In this document: in pieces, positions 42,519 through 52,845 of the stretch | Position numbering within the stretch: position 1 is the first letter of the stretch | Layout of the letters: the number at the start of each line of letters is the position of its first letter | Origin: Pachyseris speciosa | Lineage: Eukaryota; Cnidaria; Anthozoa; Scleractinia; Pachyseridae | Reading direction: 5' to 3' | NCBI GenBank assembly: GCA_016490735.1 | Contig: JAEMWC010001001.1 | Span: 75,001-139,000 of the forward strand | DNA length: 64,000 nucleotides | Notes under the pieces: generated by a model | What the model saw: the letters and a program-made list of their open reading frames with translations, nothing else | The model's database searches: none | What the model was told of the DNA's origin: nothing | Position numbers and translations under genes: made by a program

Positions 42519-42959
42519 CTTGGGGATATAATGTGTGCACTTTTCTTCAATAGGGGTGATGAGGTGGGACAAATTTCATTGCTTGGCTGGTTTCATTGGC
42601 TAATATGCTTCTATTCGGTAACTACCCCCCACGGGGTCCCTCGCTTCGCTCGGTCCCCCCGCTTCACTCGCTTCGCTCGTTCCGCACCACCCCGTCTTAC
42701 ACTGTTGTTTATTTTATCAGACACACACATGTAAAATGGTGGTTCTGACGACTGCGACCCCCATTAACAGCATAAATAACGAAAATAAAGCTTATTCGTA
42801 ATACTTTGTTAACATATATGGTTGCTTGTCGTTGTGAGGGTTGCCCGAACAACGAAAAGCAACCATATATGTTAACAAAGTATTACGAATAAGCTTTATT
42901 TTGGTTATTTATGCTGTTAATGGGCGAGCTGTCCCAGAACCACCATTTTACATGTGTGT
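42425..42959 (-). repeat. Polinton right terminal inverted repeat
   Basis: Inverse of 26198-26744, 535 bp, ending CATGTGTGT. It has the same terminal palindrome (about 42725-42959). It encodes the first 31 residues of the polymerase gene, whose ATG is at 42518. Confidence 0.92.
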
Positions 42960-43107
42960 ACCGGAGAACCCGGAGAAAAACCTCTCGGACCAGAGAAGAG
43001 AACCAACAACAAACTCAACCCACATATGACGTCGAGTCCGGGAATCGAACCCGGGCCACATTGGTGGAAGGCGAGCGCTCTCACCACTGCGCCATCCCTG
43101 CTCCCCT
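42960..43107 (-). mobile_element. tRNA-derived SINE, 5' part with Pol III promoter
   Basis: On the minus strand the SINE begins GGGGAGCAGGGATGGCGCAGTGG (A box at about 43079-43096) with a B box GGTTCGATTCC at 43041-43051. It continues to the Polinton insertion point and resumes at 26197. It could be taken for a tRNA gene from the boxes alone, but the cloverleaf is not sustained and the sequence runs on into a SINE body. Confidence 0.8.
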
Positions 43108-43111
43108 AGTT

Positions 43112-44637
43112 TCCCGAGTTTGCAGGAGGTGTAGGCAACTGGCTAGAGATGACCCGAATCATTAGGCTGAAGTAAGGCAACACCAAGGCCGTTTTGTGAT
43201 ACATTAACTTGAAGAGTGATGGGCTTGTTCACATCGAAGTAGGCTAGGCAGGAGGAGGATGAGATGAGTTGCTTGGCTTGTCTAAAGGACTCTTCATGGA
43301 CTTCAGACCAACTGAAATCTCGGTCCTGTTTTGTGTGGTCGAAGAGGGGCTTGATAGTAGTTGATAGATGCGGGCAGAAGTGGCTGAGGTAATTAACCAT
43401 CCCACAGAAACGCATCACTGCCTGTTTGTCTGTGGGAACTAGCATGTCGGATATTGCTCTGACTTTGTTGGGGTCAGGTTCTATGTCTTGCTCAGAGATG
43501 ACGTGGCCCATGAAGGTGATCTTTGACAGCTTGAATTGTTCAACCCACAGAAAATCCAATTCAAGCTGTCAAAGATCACCTTCATGGGCCACGGTTCATC
43601 AGGGCAAGGACATTTACGTCATGGTTTTTTTCAGCCTTTTCTTTGGCGACCACCAGGACGTCATCAGCAATGCAGTACACATCTTGTAAGCCCTCGAGAG
43701 CCTCATGCATTCGAAGTTGGAATTCTTCTGGAGCACTACTGATCCCATAAGGAAGGAGTAACCGGCAGTATATTCCTCAAGGTGTGTACATGGCAGTGTA
43801 CAGGCTGGCATCCTCTGTACCTCCTCTTCCTCCTCCTCTCGTCCTCTGTGTAGGCACAATCGCACTTTGGTGGTGCGATCAGGTAGGGTCTTTTCCCGGA
43901 TTACCATATTGCTGCACCAGCTTGTGAGTTGGTCGATTTTTTTCAGCTTCCCACTCTCCAACATTTCGTCAAGTTGCCTTGACCTTCTCAATTTTAGCCA
44001 CTGGTAATCTGTGAATACCAGCATGGGTCGGGGTAACTAAGGGGTCAAGTGTGAAGTTGACAGGTTGACCTACAGTTCCAAGGCCTTCGACATTGTCCTT
44101 GTAGGAGCGGAGTAGATCATCTCTCTGAAAAATTCCTTGGTGTGGATATGCGGTTGTAAGATGAATGTGTGGTTGTGGGGCTATGTCCGTAGTTGCAGAG
44201 GAGAATACACGTGTCTTGTGGAAAGTGATTAGGTCAAGACGTTTACTGTCTTTACCACTGATGATTGCAGTTTGCCTGGAATGTCTTTTGAGTCTAATAT
44301 TTGGAACTCCAGCATCTCAAAGTGTGATGACCCTTCACATGCAAGACTAACTTTTCAATAGGACGGATAGCTTTACCAGAGTAAGGGTAGATCTTTGCAT
44401 GGGATGGTTGAAGGGGTTGGTGCCTTATATCTGTTTATAGACAGGCGATGGGAGGGTATTGCACGTTGCAGCTGAGTCTACCGGCATTAGTACCTTGACT
44501 GTTTTGCCTGAGTTCACAGAGATAGGGAGCCAGGTGAAGTATTTATCTTCCTTGGGGAAGTTCTTGTCATTGGCGAAGACCGAGAATGAGTGGACGACAT
44601 CATCATCATCATCATCATCATCGGAGAGAGGGTCCAC
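43112..44637 (-). pseudogene. Gypsy pol, protease and reverse transcriptase (5' half)
   Basis: From 44637 downwards: an acidic (Asp)n lead encoded by a CAT repeat, then the aspartic protease with VLMPVDSAATCNTLP (active-site D-S-A). The RT fingers follow (QLDEMLESGKLKKIDQ near 43950). The RT core is damaged: part is replaced by a Glu-rich microsatellite stretch near 43830. CIADDVLVVAKEK, the catalytic AxDD-type motif, lies near 43660. The RT end and RNase H lead (GHVISEQDIEPDPNKV, then NVSQNGLGVALLQPND) reach an in-frame TAG just before PVAYTSCKLGK at 43112. It also contains the 37-bp inverted repeat at 43502-43593. Confidence 0.85.
43502..43593. repeat. Perfect 37-bp inverted repeat inside the RT
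   Basis: 43502-43538 (CGTGGCCCATGAAGGTGATC...) recurs in exact inverse at 43557-43593, with an 18-bp spacer. It interrupts the pol reading between the AxDD region and the KITFMGHV block. It is probably a templated foldback duplication of a coding segment. Confidence 0.9.
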
Positions 44638-44639
44638 AA

Positions 44640-45514
44640 GGAGGGGGGGGGTTGTTCAGTCAAGTGATTAGCCGTGTCTGCGCGTTTGGGTGGGGACGTC
44701 GATTGAACCTCCTTTGTTTTTTCTCAAACTCTGTCTTGAACCGGTCCTTGGGAGATCTGCACGCCTTAGCAAGGTGGGTTCTCAACCATGTAGCAGTTAG
44801 TGCAATAGGAACCTGGTTTCGTTGTGGGGCATTCTTTGCGAGGATGCCAGGGTCCTCCACACCAGCCACACTTTGCTTGGGAAGGTTGTGAAGTTTGCTA
44901 GTTACGTGCTGAACTTATGCATGATGGCTTCATTAGTGTTGTGGGCAGCTTCACATGATTTTGCGCGGGAAAGTTGCTCTTCGAATGTAAAAGCGGTCTT
45001 CCCGTCTTCTTTGTAGTGATGGAGAAGGTACTCTCTCAAATCTTTGTTGTGGACACCGGTGCATAGCGGTCGCGCATGAGTTCCTGTAACGGATTGGTCA
45101 TTTCTGCATACCTTGTTTTCTTGGCCGTTGTTCGGATCCGAGTTTCGATGTCGGTTATTGTTTCAGAAGGTTTCTGCGTGCAGTTGAAGAAAGCAAGCCT
45201 TTGTGGCATAACATCGTCCTGGCCGATAAAATGCTCTTCGAGACGTTGCTGATATATCCATCGCTGACTTTGCTCAGATTCAGACAGCTTTACAAGAATT
45301 GTAAGAAGATGTCGTCTGGTAGCGCGAGGTAGAATGCTGCTATTTCACACGGTGCTTTATCAGCTACCCAGCGTTCGGAGAGTAGCAGGATCTTTTTTAG
45401 GATCTCTCCAGCTCTTTGCAAAAGGCACCAGGCGCTGAATTTCCGTCGCCAAATCCTTACAGTTGCCGGTTTGTCGTCGGATAGAGTCAGTTTTGGAGGC
45501 TTGCTGTCGGCCAT
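44640..45514 (-). pseudogene. Gypsy gag remnant
   Basis: Start at ATG 45514 (MADSKPPKLTLSDDKPATV), about 47 bp downstream of the Penelope insertion. The matrix/capsid-like part (VRIWRRKFSAWCLLQ) shifts frame near 45420 and 45290. A cysteine-containing segment near 44830-44700, possibly the zinc-knuckle region, precedes pol. No intact frame remains. Confidence 0.65.
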
Positions 45515-45582
45515 GTGCTTCTCGATCGATCGGCAACGCTTCGAAGGTTCTCCGGGAAACACGAAAATTTGGTTTATCAACG

Positions 45583-45613
<31 letters not shown>

Positions 45614-45614
45614 G

Positions 45615-45663
45615 GATTCGATTAGCTGACGTTTCGAGCGTTAGCCCTTCGTCGGAGCGAATC
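45615..45663 (-). ncRNA. Hammerhead-ribozyme-like motif of Penelope copy A
   Basis: Reverse complement of 45615-45663 is the same 49-base sequence as 460-508: stem I GATTCG/CGAATC, CCGACGA core, GGGC/GCTC stem II, GAAA and an ACGT stem III. Conservation between two Penelope copies supports it as a real element feature. The core variation at position 4 is shared, so it was present in the source element. Confidence 0.5.
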
Positions 45664-45749
45664 GAGGAATTGTGGGTTGTGTATGGTTTATATACAGAAA
45701 ATGGAGCTACGCTATTTGGTAACATAGTAACGTGAAAAACATGAATAAA

Positions 45750-47532
45750 TTAATTGAATGAAAAGCGCTCGTTGATACCGTGGGGATTAAGGGTGCCAAT
45801 TTGAAAGATCAGTTTTTGCTCGAGATTTTTACGACTTTCCGTGGTACCTTGATGTAGGGAAAGGCCGGAGATCGACATGTGTTGTTTACAATGGTTAGGG
45901 AGATTAAAATGCCGAGCGACAGGTTTGGATGCGTCTTTGTCATCCTCTCAACATCACGAAGATGTTCTCGGAATCGGTCACCTAGTCGTCTTCCTGTTTC
46001 GCCGATGTATAACTTTTTGCATAATGTGCAGGTTATGCAATAGATAACATTTGCGGAGGTACACGTGAAACGATCAGTGATCTTAACAGATCGCTTAGGG
46101 CCCGATATTTTGTCAGCCGCGCGCGCATTTAAAAGTGCCAGGTTGTGTTGTTTTGAATGCGCTTTTAACTAGAAAGTTACCTACATTTTTGTCGCGTTTG
46201 AAAGAAATCAGCGGTGGTTCCGAAAAGATTCTAGCAGTTTCTGGATCATTTTGCAGTATCTTAAAGTTATTAAGAATGATGGCCTTAACTGGGTTATTAT
46301 GCGGGTGAAATGTGAGGGTGAATGGAATTCTGTCATTCTTTTCCTTTTGTGACGTCTGTAGTGCTGACTGTTGATCAATCTGCTGAGCGCGGTGATGGCC
46401 CGATTGAACTACAGAATCAGGATAGCCACGTTTCTCGAAAAAATAGCACATTTCCTCTGATTTGTTGGAAAAATCAGAGTCATCACTACATAGACGTCGA
46501 AGTGTAAGAAATTGAGAATAGGGAATGGTGTTTTTGACATGAGATGGATGTGAAGATGAATACAACAAATAACTGTGAGAATCGGTGGGTTTGTAGTGCA
46601 CACTGGTACATAAACCGTTGCCGCTGATAAAAACTTTGATATCAAGAAAGGCCAGGGAAGTTTGCGAAATTTCCCAGGTATATTTTAGAGCCGGATGAAA
46701 GGAATTAACGGCGGTTATAAATTGGTTGATTTCCTCCTTGCTAGACGAAATTGCGCCGATACAGTCGTCAATGTAGCGACCGTAGAGTTCAGGTTTAGGA
46801 CCGTTGTACTGATTGAAGAATTGGTACTCGACGTACCCTACAAAAGATTGGCGTAGCTAGGTCCCATTTTTGTGCCCATCGCTACACCATTAATTTGCTT
46901 GTAATAGTTGTCAGCGAAAGAAAAACAGTTAAGAGTTAAAACTAGTTTAGCTAGGCGGAGTAGCGTTTCCGAGCTAGGTTCCTTGACGGTGCGTTGATCG
47001 AAAAAATACTTAAGTGCTTGAAGACTTTCGCCGTTAGGAATGACAGTGTATAGAGATGTAATATCCATAGTGAAAATTAGTTTGTCTTCGCCGGTGAAAT
47101 TGAAATCGCGGAAAATTTCAAGTGCGTGTTGACTGTCTTTAATGTAAGATGGCAAAGATTTGACGATGGGGGCCATAATCTTGTCTAAATAGATAGAAAT
47201 GAGTTCGGTAGGGCAACTACAGGCAGAAACGATAGGTCGACCTGGGTTGTTAGGTTTGTGAATTTTGGGTTAAAAGTAAATACACGAGGTTCTCGGAGTA
47301 GTGATGATGAGATTAGTAGCGGTAGCCGGCAATTCTTGTTTGACTATTAGGTCCTGAATCGTGTTTTTGACAATTTTTTGGTTGGTGGAAGTGAGATCCT
47401 TCTCGACTTTAGCATAAAAGGAGGTGTCAGAAAGTTGGCGCAAAGCTTCTTCTTTGTAAAGGTCGGACCGCCAAACAACTACCGCGCCGCCTTTGTCGGC
47501 CGATTTGACAATTACATCTTTCCGCTTGTTGT
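45750..47532 (-). pseudogene. Penelope RT plus GIY-YIG endonuclease
   Basis: The first part (47176-46838) reads FTMDITSLYTVIPNGESLQ (motif A) and NGVAMGTKMGPSYANLL (motif B). YIDD follows near 46765 in another frame. The linker typical of Penelope proteins (46601-46113, FEKRGYPDSVVQSG and FHPHNNPVKAIILNNF) leads to the endonuclease with KLYIGETGRRLGDRFREHL near 46015-45960, the GIY-YIG core, and a stop at 45750-45752. Frames change near 46838, 46600 and 46110. The endonuclease catalytic residues appear to be retained, but the gene is dead and 5'-truncated. Confidence 0.85.
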
Positions 47533-47645
47533 TTCTCCGGGAAACAGTTCGGTTTACCAGCGAAGATGAGCTCCAAGATTCACTCAGGTAAGCTTCTGTG
47601 AGGGTTTTGCGTTTGTTTTCTTCGAGATCCCCACTTCTGACACCA

Positions 47646-47749
47646 AGTTTAGCTTCGTAGGCGGACGATAAACAACAGAGATGACGACGTCATGTTGGAG
47701 GTTAGCACATGGTCTTTTTTAAGCCCATGGTGCATTGCGCACCCTAACA
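47646..47749 (-). repeat. 5' LTR of the gypsy element
   Basis: Matches the left LTR over 104 bp. Directly downstream on the minus strand is TTGGTGTCAGAAGTGGGG, the expected position of the primer-binding site and leader. TTAT follows the LTR at 47750-47753. Confidence 0.85.
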
Positions 47750-47753
47750 TTAT

Positions 47754-48711
47754 GAGGAATAACGAACTTATTTCAAGTGAAAACTCTTCATATTACAGAA
47801 CCTTATCAATGCTAAGATTACCAACAAGGATGATCATATGTACACCCTTGACTTCAATGAAATGTTTCTGAAAACTTACCTGGCCCCTTTTTATTTGTCT
47901 GAGTAGTGGGCATGACTTCAGCGAAGGTTACCATAAATTAGGAACACTGTCTGTAGTATTCCCTAAAGCTAATATTGTTGCCATGACAGCAACAGCAACA
48001 AAGGAATATCAAACAGCTGTCACAAAAAGTTTAAATATAAAAGAAATCCAAAGCTTGTATTGCAAATCCTTCCAGGGGTAACATTTTTATGAGGTACTGG
48101 AAAGGCCTTCATATACCAGTTCCAGGAAATCTTCTCACTTCTAGCAGAGCAACATTGCTACCACCAAACTGAAAATGCCTGTCACTATAATTTAATTATC
48201 TTTAGAACTATGTGGAATTGGTTATACCTTTCTGGATCAAAAGTTGATTTATCTTAAATTATACCCTGCTGGGGCTCCAAAAATCCCCTACTATTTGCTC
48301 CAGAGACTGAGAGAAAGGACGGATGAAATCATTCTAGTTTTGTGACAGAAACATGTAAGGGGAATTTTTGTGACAGCGGATTTCAGAATGGGAGTTCAAC
48401 ATCCCCCTCAACCCCTCCTCCCCCCCCCCCCCCATCCCTTTGTGAAGAAAGTATAATCCATTTTGGTGAGCCACAAACCATGGAAACCTTTTTTCACGAA
48501 CGTGGAAGGACTGGTAGTGATGGGAGACCAGCATTATCAACCCTGTACTATAATAACAAATGTAGAAGGAATGCAACACATCAAGAAGGCTTTGGAATTC
48601 CAGGTAAAAGCAAGAAACACAGCTACGGTGATGTTTGACACAATCATTGTCAGTGCTCTGAATGCGTCGGACTGTGTGATTATCGATGGCCACATCTGCC
48701 GTGTTTTTCTT
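47754..48711. other. No clear gene; possible decayed exon at 48463-48711
   Basis: The first 600 bp are AT-rich and unrevealing. A plus-strand ORF from 48463 contains FFTNVEGLVVMGDQHYQPC and ASDCVIIDGHICRVF, which reads like protein-coding sequence, but it has no start, stop context or family match, and the SINE at 48712 interrupts it. A C-run at 48421-48432 makes nearby ORFs low-complexity. Confidence 0.35.
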
Positions 48712-49086
48712 ACATACATACATGACTTTATTTACCCTCGCATTTTAGAGTAGCTCGTGCAGCTAATATCTCCGAGCATTTAACCATCAGATGAGAGATA
48801 GACCATCACACCGGGAACTACGTCCCCTACATTTTTCGAACAGTGTGTGGGTTCTCTTCCGTCCCACAGAATCAACATTTATTAAGAGTTGTGAGACGCA
48901 CGGGGCCTAAGGTTTATCGTCCTTATCCGAGAAGGCTAGAAAGTCTAACCATTTGCAGATGCTATTGCAAAGGCAGCACTTTCTCCTCAATTATTTAAAG
49001 ACGCTGAGTGTTGGTCCGACCGAGGTTTGAATCCGCGACCTCCCGCACGCAGGTCCGGTGCTCTACCACTGAGCTAACCGGTCGGC
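48712..49086 (-). mobile_element. tRNA-derived SINE
   Basis: The minus strand begins GCCGACCGGTTAGCTCAGTGG (A box) with a B box-like GGATTCAAACC at about 49024-49034. It then runs about 300 bp as a SINE body to a tail of AATAAAGTCATGTATGTATG at 48712-48731. It is different from the SINE at 42960-43107. The tRNA-like head is not followed by a tRNA 3' half, so it is not a tRNA gene. Confidence 0.8.
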
Positions 49087-49450
49087 GGTCTTCGAAATGC
49101 TAACTTCTACATATTGACTGTAATAGTCAGTCACCGCAAAAACATCGGATGGTAGTGGACCCATGAAATCCATTACAGTGTCTTGCCAAGGTCCTTGAGG
49201 CAATTCAGTCATGTGAAGAGGTTTAGGATTGCTTGGTCCACTGACAGCTTGACATCCATGGCACGTTTTACAGAATGTTTCAGCTTCCCTGTCGATACCA
49301 GTGGTCACCAAACCTTTGTACGTAAGCGCTGTTTCATTTTTGGTATTCTTTGGTGCCCTTCATGGCCTAATTCAATTACTCTTGCTCGTAGCTTCTTTGG
49401 GACAACAATTCCAGTTCGACACAGATTATCTGTGATTGGTTTGTAGTTTG
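49087..49450 (-). pseudogene. Gypsy integrase fragment
   Basis: Encodes a zinc-binding N-terminal motif (FCKTCHGCQAVSG) and the start of the integrase core with the first catalytic Asp (PWQDTVMDFMGPLP, then FAVTDYYSQYVEV). It is only about 120 residues long and ends at the SINE. It is from a different gypsy element than the one at 24-47 kb, as the sequences differ. Confidence 0.8.
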
Positions 49451-50450
49451 CACATTTTATAAACAATTACTAACAATACTAACAAAACTAAAACATTACT
49501 CACAATACTAATTCATTGACAAGACTAGACATCATTTTCTTTGTTTTTGGACTCACACAAGGATTTCTTATTGACTTTTTGAATTCATTTATATATATAC
49601 TTAAAAATGGCCTTTTGTAGCCCGCAGTTAGCGCAGCTATGCTAGGCGGGGTACTTAAGTGACACTGTTTAATAAGCTCACACACATACGCACACATACG
49701 CACACATACACACACACAGAAAAAAAACTTAATGATTCCCGCCTTCCCTTCGTATTTCCAGTTCGTATTAGGCAGGTTACTATAGGGTCTTCCGTTTGTG
49801 TCCGTAAATGTTTAAGACCAGTTGTAACTCAACCGTACCCAGTAAGAATAAAAAAGGCTAACATGTACAGGTAATGTGTGATGTAATTTTGAGGCAAATC
49901 AGAACGGGTATTTCATTATAATAAGGATGTAAATATCAAGAGTTATCTTTTTGTGGTTTATTTCCAGTCCTATTGTCGATATCTATCTTACAATTCGACT
50001 GTGCAACCGCCCCTATCTTGAGGTAGCACGATTGAAATCGAAGTGCACAGCGCCCATCTGGACTCCAACCTCGTTGCCAGGTATCTTTTCCCTTCAAATG
50101 TAGGGAGGGCGCCCTTCGCAGTGAAGCAAGAAGCGCCCCAGGGCGGAGCGGAGGTTGATCTTGACTCGCAAACATGACTTCAACTGGAGGTGCTCTATCT
50201 ACCATCTTTGTGGGAGTGGGAGATGGGAAAAATTCTCATTCTCCTTGGTATCCTAGGTAGTTTTTCCTGGTTCTCAACCCAGGCTACAGTCTTCATTAAA
50301 AATCAAGATGGTGGCGCTCCGTTCGATGGCAAACTTTTCTTTTAAGTTTTATAGAATTACAAATTACGTGATAAAACGAGGAAGGTTGTGATTTTCAGAG
50401 TTATTTTAGGGAATCAACAACAAATTAAAGGTGTTAGAGCCTTGGACAAG
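49451..50450. other. No gene; (CA)n-type microsatellite
   Basis: An ACACACATACGC-type simple repeat runs from about 49678 to 49720. The remainder, including GC-richer sequence near 50000-50200, holds only short ORFs without motif. Confidence 0.45.
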
Positions 50451-50646
50451 CTAGATTTTAAGGAATATACAGAAAATATATTAATATGCGAGATTTTCTC
50501 GAGAAGTGTAAGAAAGTGTGTTCGTTTGCAAGGATTTCATGGAAAATAACATGCCTATCACTGTGGAAAATGTGTAGATCAGTACAGTCTGACTTCCGCT
50601 TGCCGATACTTCATAAGGGTAGTAGTAGGCAAAAGAGGACATCTGA

Positions 50647-52437
50647 TCAAGATTTATCTTGAGGGAAAGTTTTATCCGGTTCTAGGCAATCTGGAGAAAG
50701 ATCTTGGCGAGCAACCATATTTCTGAATATATTTCGAACCCAGGCCATAAACTGCTTGAGTGCTTGAAACGCGAACGAGTTATTAACATAACTGAGATGA
50801 ATACAACAAATAACTGAGAGAATTGGTGGGTTTGAAGTGCACACTGGTACATAAACTGTTTCCACTGCTAGAAAAAGGCTTTGATATCTAGAAAAGCCAG
50901 CGAAGTTTCCAAAATTTTCCAGGTATATTTTAGAGCCGGATGAAAGGAATAAACGTAGATTATAAATTGATTGATTTCCTCCTTGCTAGGTGAAATTGAG
51001 CCAATGCAGTCGTCAATGTAGCGACCGTAGAGTTCAGGTTTAGGACCGTTGTACTGATTGAAGAATTGGTGCTCGACGTAACCTACAAAAGGATTGCGTA
51101 GCTAGATTCTATTTTTGTGCCCATCGCTACACCATTAATAGTTATCAGCGAATAAAAAACAGTTAAGTGTTAAAACTAGTTCAGCTCAGTAGGCGAAGTA
51201 GCGTTTCCGAGCTTGGTTCCTGGACGGTGCGTTGATCGAAAAAAAATAGTTAAGTGCTTGAAGACCTTCGCCGTTGGGAATAACGATGTATAGAGATGTA
51301 ATATCCATAGTGAAAATTAGTCTGTCTTCGCCGGTGAAATTGAAATCGCGGAAAATTTCAAGTGCGTGTTGACTTCTTTAATGTAAGATGGCAAAGATTT
51401 GACGATGGGCGACATAATCTTGTATAAATAGCTAGCAATAAGTTCGGTAGGGCAACTACAGGCAGAAACGATAGGTCGACCCGGGTTGTTAGGTTTGTGG
51501 ATTTGGGTAAAAAATACGAGGTTCTTGGAGTAGTGATGATGAGATTGGTAGCAGTAGCCGGCAATTCGTGCTTGTCTATAAGGTTCTGAATCGTGTCCTT
51601 GATAATTTTTTTTTGTTGGTAGAAGTGAGATCTTTCTCGACCTTAGCAGAAAAAGAGGTGTCAGAAAGTTGCCGCAAAGCTTCTTCTTGGTAATGGTCGG
51701 ACCGCCAAACAACTACCGCGCCGCCTTTGTCAGTCGATTTGACAATTATATCTTTTCCGCTTGCTAGGATTTTTAAGCACTGCCAACTCTTCTGAAGAAA
51801 CGTTGGAAAATTTAGTGTCACAATTTAATTTCGGTTTTTGAATGTCACGACATTTTTTTGATGAAAAAATCTAAAGAAACGAACTGGCCCTCTGAGGAAT
51901 CCATTTTGATTTGCGAACACGAAGTGTTTCAAAAATATCTTTATCCGAGGTGTTAGAATCATCTTCTTTGTCGTGGAAAAAAGTTTTTACCTCGGTCAAA
52001 CCAGCACCTCGTGTGCTATGCAATTACCGAGTTTAAATAAAGTTTTGTTGTTGTTGTAGTTGTTGTTTTGTTAACTGAATGCCGCGAATAACTGAAAATT
52101 CGCTGGTACGTTTGGCAATTGGAACAAAATTAAGGTCCTTACTGAGAACAGATTTCTGTGAGTCAGTAAGCTGAAGATTTTCTGGAATGGTAACTACGGT
52201 ATTATGTCTATCGAATGACGTGTGACTGGTAAGTTTTGGACCTATTAAGTGTTCACGATTTTGGCTCTTAAAATGGTGTAAGTGGTTAAAAAATTTAGAA
52301 TTAAGTTCCCGGATTTTGGCGCGTATAGGATTTACCAAACCAGCTGGACAGATTTTGGACAGTTCGGAGCGGCACTGGAGAATTTGTTTGTCTAGGTCTT
52401 TACGCTTTTGGCACACAGCTCTGATTGTGATCAGCAT
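50647..52437 (-). pseudogene. Penelope-type RT of copy B, fragmented
   Basis: N-terminal lead 52437-52033 (VVTIPENLQLTDSQKSVL), 51821-51317 with the PIVSACSCPTELIASYL block and IMSPIVKSLPSYIKE, motif A near 51300 (DITSLYIVIPN), motif B near 51110, and YIDD near 51010. The C-terminal end at 50865-50647 is the copy B/C-specific tail. Frameshifts occur at several points. The same region in copy C is broken at different sites. Confidence 0.8.
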
Positions 52438-52670
52438 GATGTTGCGTGAAAAAAAATTTTGAGTGCTTTGAATTTGGTAGATTGATTGGGGCTAGATAAC
52501 GTAGACGCATAAAAATTAGAGCGAAAACCTTTTGGATAACATTAGATTGTAGGCAACGGCCTGTGAAGTTGATGTGACTACAAAACCTGGTTTTTGGCGA
52601 AAATGGTGAGGGTAAACGGAAAGCTCAATTACTACAAAAAGCGCGAAAAGGAAAAAGATGGATAACTTAC

Positions 52671-52743
52671 GATTTCCTGGCGTAGCTCCTTGCTGAGTTT
52701 CTTCAGGCTTGGCGTCGTCATCTTCAGTCTCCTGGTCAGGAAT
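52671..52743 (-). other. 73-bp spliced-exon-like segment of Penelope copy B
   Basis: Same as 13247-13319: acceptor TTTTTCAATCCACAG, 73-base acidic coding exon, donor GTAAGT. It differs from the other copy by two synonymous changes in adjacent Asp codons. Confidence 0.6.
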
Positions 52744-52845
52744 CTGTGGATTGAAAAATACTAAGACAAGAGGTTAATGGTCAGTAGTATATAATATGGG
52801 GGTACGAGATCAGTTTCTCTCAGCTATGGAATCGTGCGTTTTTCC

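Larger units (their letters stand above)
26198..42959. mobile_element. Polinton/Maverick element, complete ends, decayed genes
   Basis: A 16,762-bp element starting ACACACATG and ending CATGTGTGT with about 540-bp terminal inverted repeats, flanked by ACCGG on both sides (26193-26197 and 42960-42964). It encodes the Polinton hallmark set: family B polymerase, retroviral-type integrase, A32/FtsK-type packaging ATPase and a jelly-roll-type capsid protein, plus several virion-like small proteins. Gene blocks converge on the left (27.7-30.7 kb) and right (38.6 kb). A maturation cysteine protease was not found. Nearly every large gene has one or more frameshifts or stops. The intact ends and similar TIRs suggest that decay is not ancient. 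Confidence 0.93.
45561..47532 (-). mobile_element. Penelope-like element copy A, 5'-truncated, with 13-bp target duplication
   Basis: Bounded by identical TTCTCCGGGAAAC at 45548-45560 and 47533-47545, so both edges are exact. It contains (minus strand) the RT core, the RT-endonuclease linker, a GIY-YIG endonuclease and a 3' region with a hammerhead-like motif. The 5' end, including the start of the RT ORF, is missing. It is inserted in the gypsy 5' leader just upstream of gag. Confidence 0.88.
23869..47749 (-). mobile_element. Ty3/gypsy retrotransposon, expanded by nested insertions
   Basis: Matching 104-bp LTRs at 23869-23972 and 47646-47749, flanked by TTAT on both sides (23865-23868 and 47750-47753), delimit one minus-strand element. 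Its gag and pol reading is interrupted by a SINE carrying the Polinton (26066-43107) and by Penelope copy A (45561-47532). Removing the insertions leaves roughly 4.7-4.9 kb including LTRs. Pol reads continuously across the SINE site: the RT ends PVAYTSCKLGK at 43112 and RNase H resumes LRPNEELWAQ at 26061. This shows the element was whole there when the SINE arrived. It is now dead. Confidence 0.88.
50451..52785 (-). mobile_element. Penelope-like retroelement, copy B
   Basis: The uninterrupted sister of copy C (9655-13332), with the same two ends and the same internal order: 5' exon with splice sites, N-terminal RT lead, RT core, then a 3' sequence not shared with copy A and lacking GIY-YIG. 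Flanking sequences differ from those of copy C, so the two are independent insertions. No target duplication is clear. Confidence 0.8.

Noticed and set aside
26198..42959. Polinton maturation cysteine protease
   Set aside because: I looked for a His...Asp/Glu...Gln...Cys pattern in the small genes and saw none convincing; possibly deleted or too divergent.
43035..43107. tRNA gene suggested by A and B boxes
   Set aside because: Sequence continues into a SINE body that resumes at 26197 and lacks a full cloverleaf.
48342..48638. Pro/Ser-rich ORF
   Set aside because: Arises from a C-homopolymer at 48421-48432; no support.
49010..49086. tRNA gene on the minus strand
   Set aside because: The tRNA-like head is followed by ~300 bp of SINE body with a short-repeat tail.
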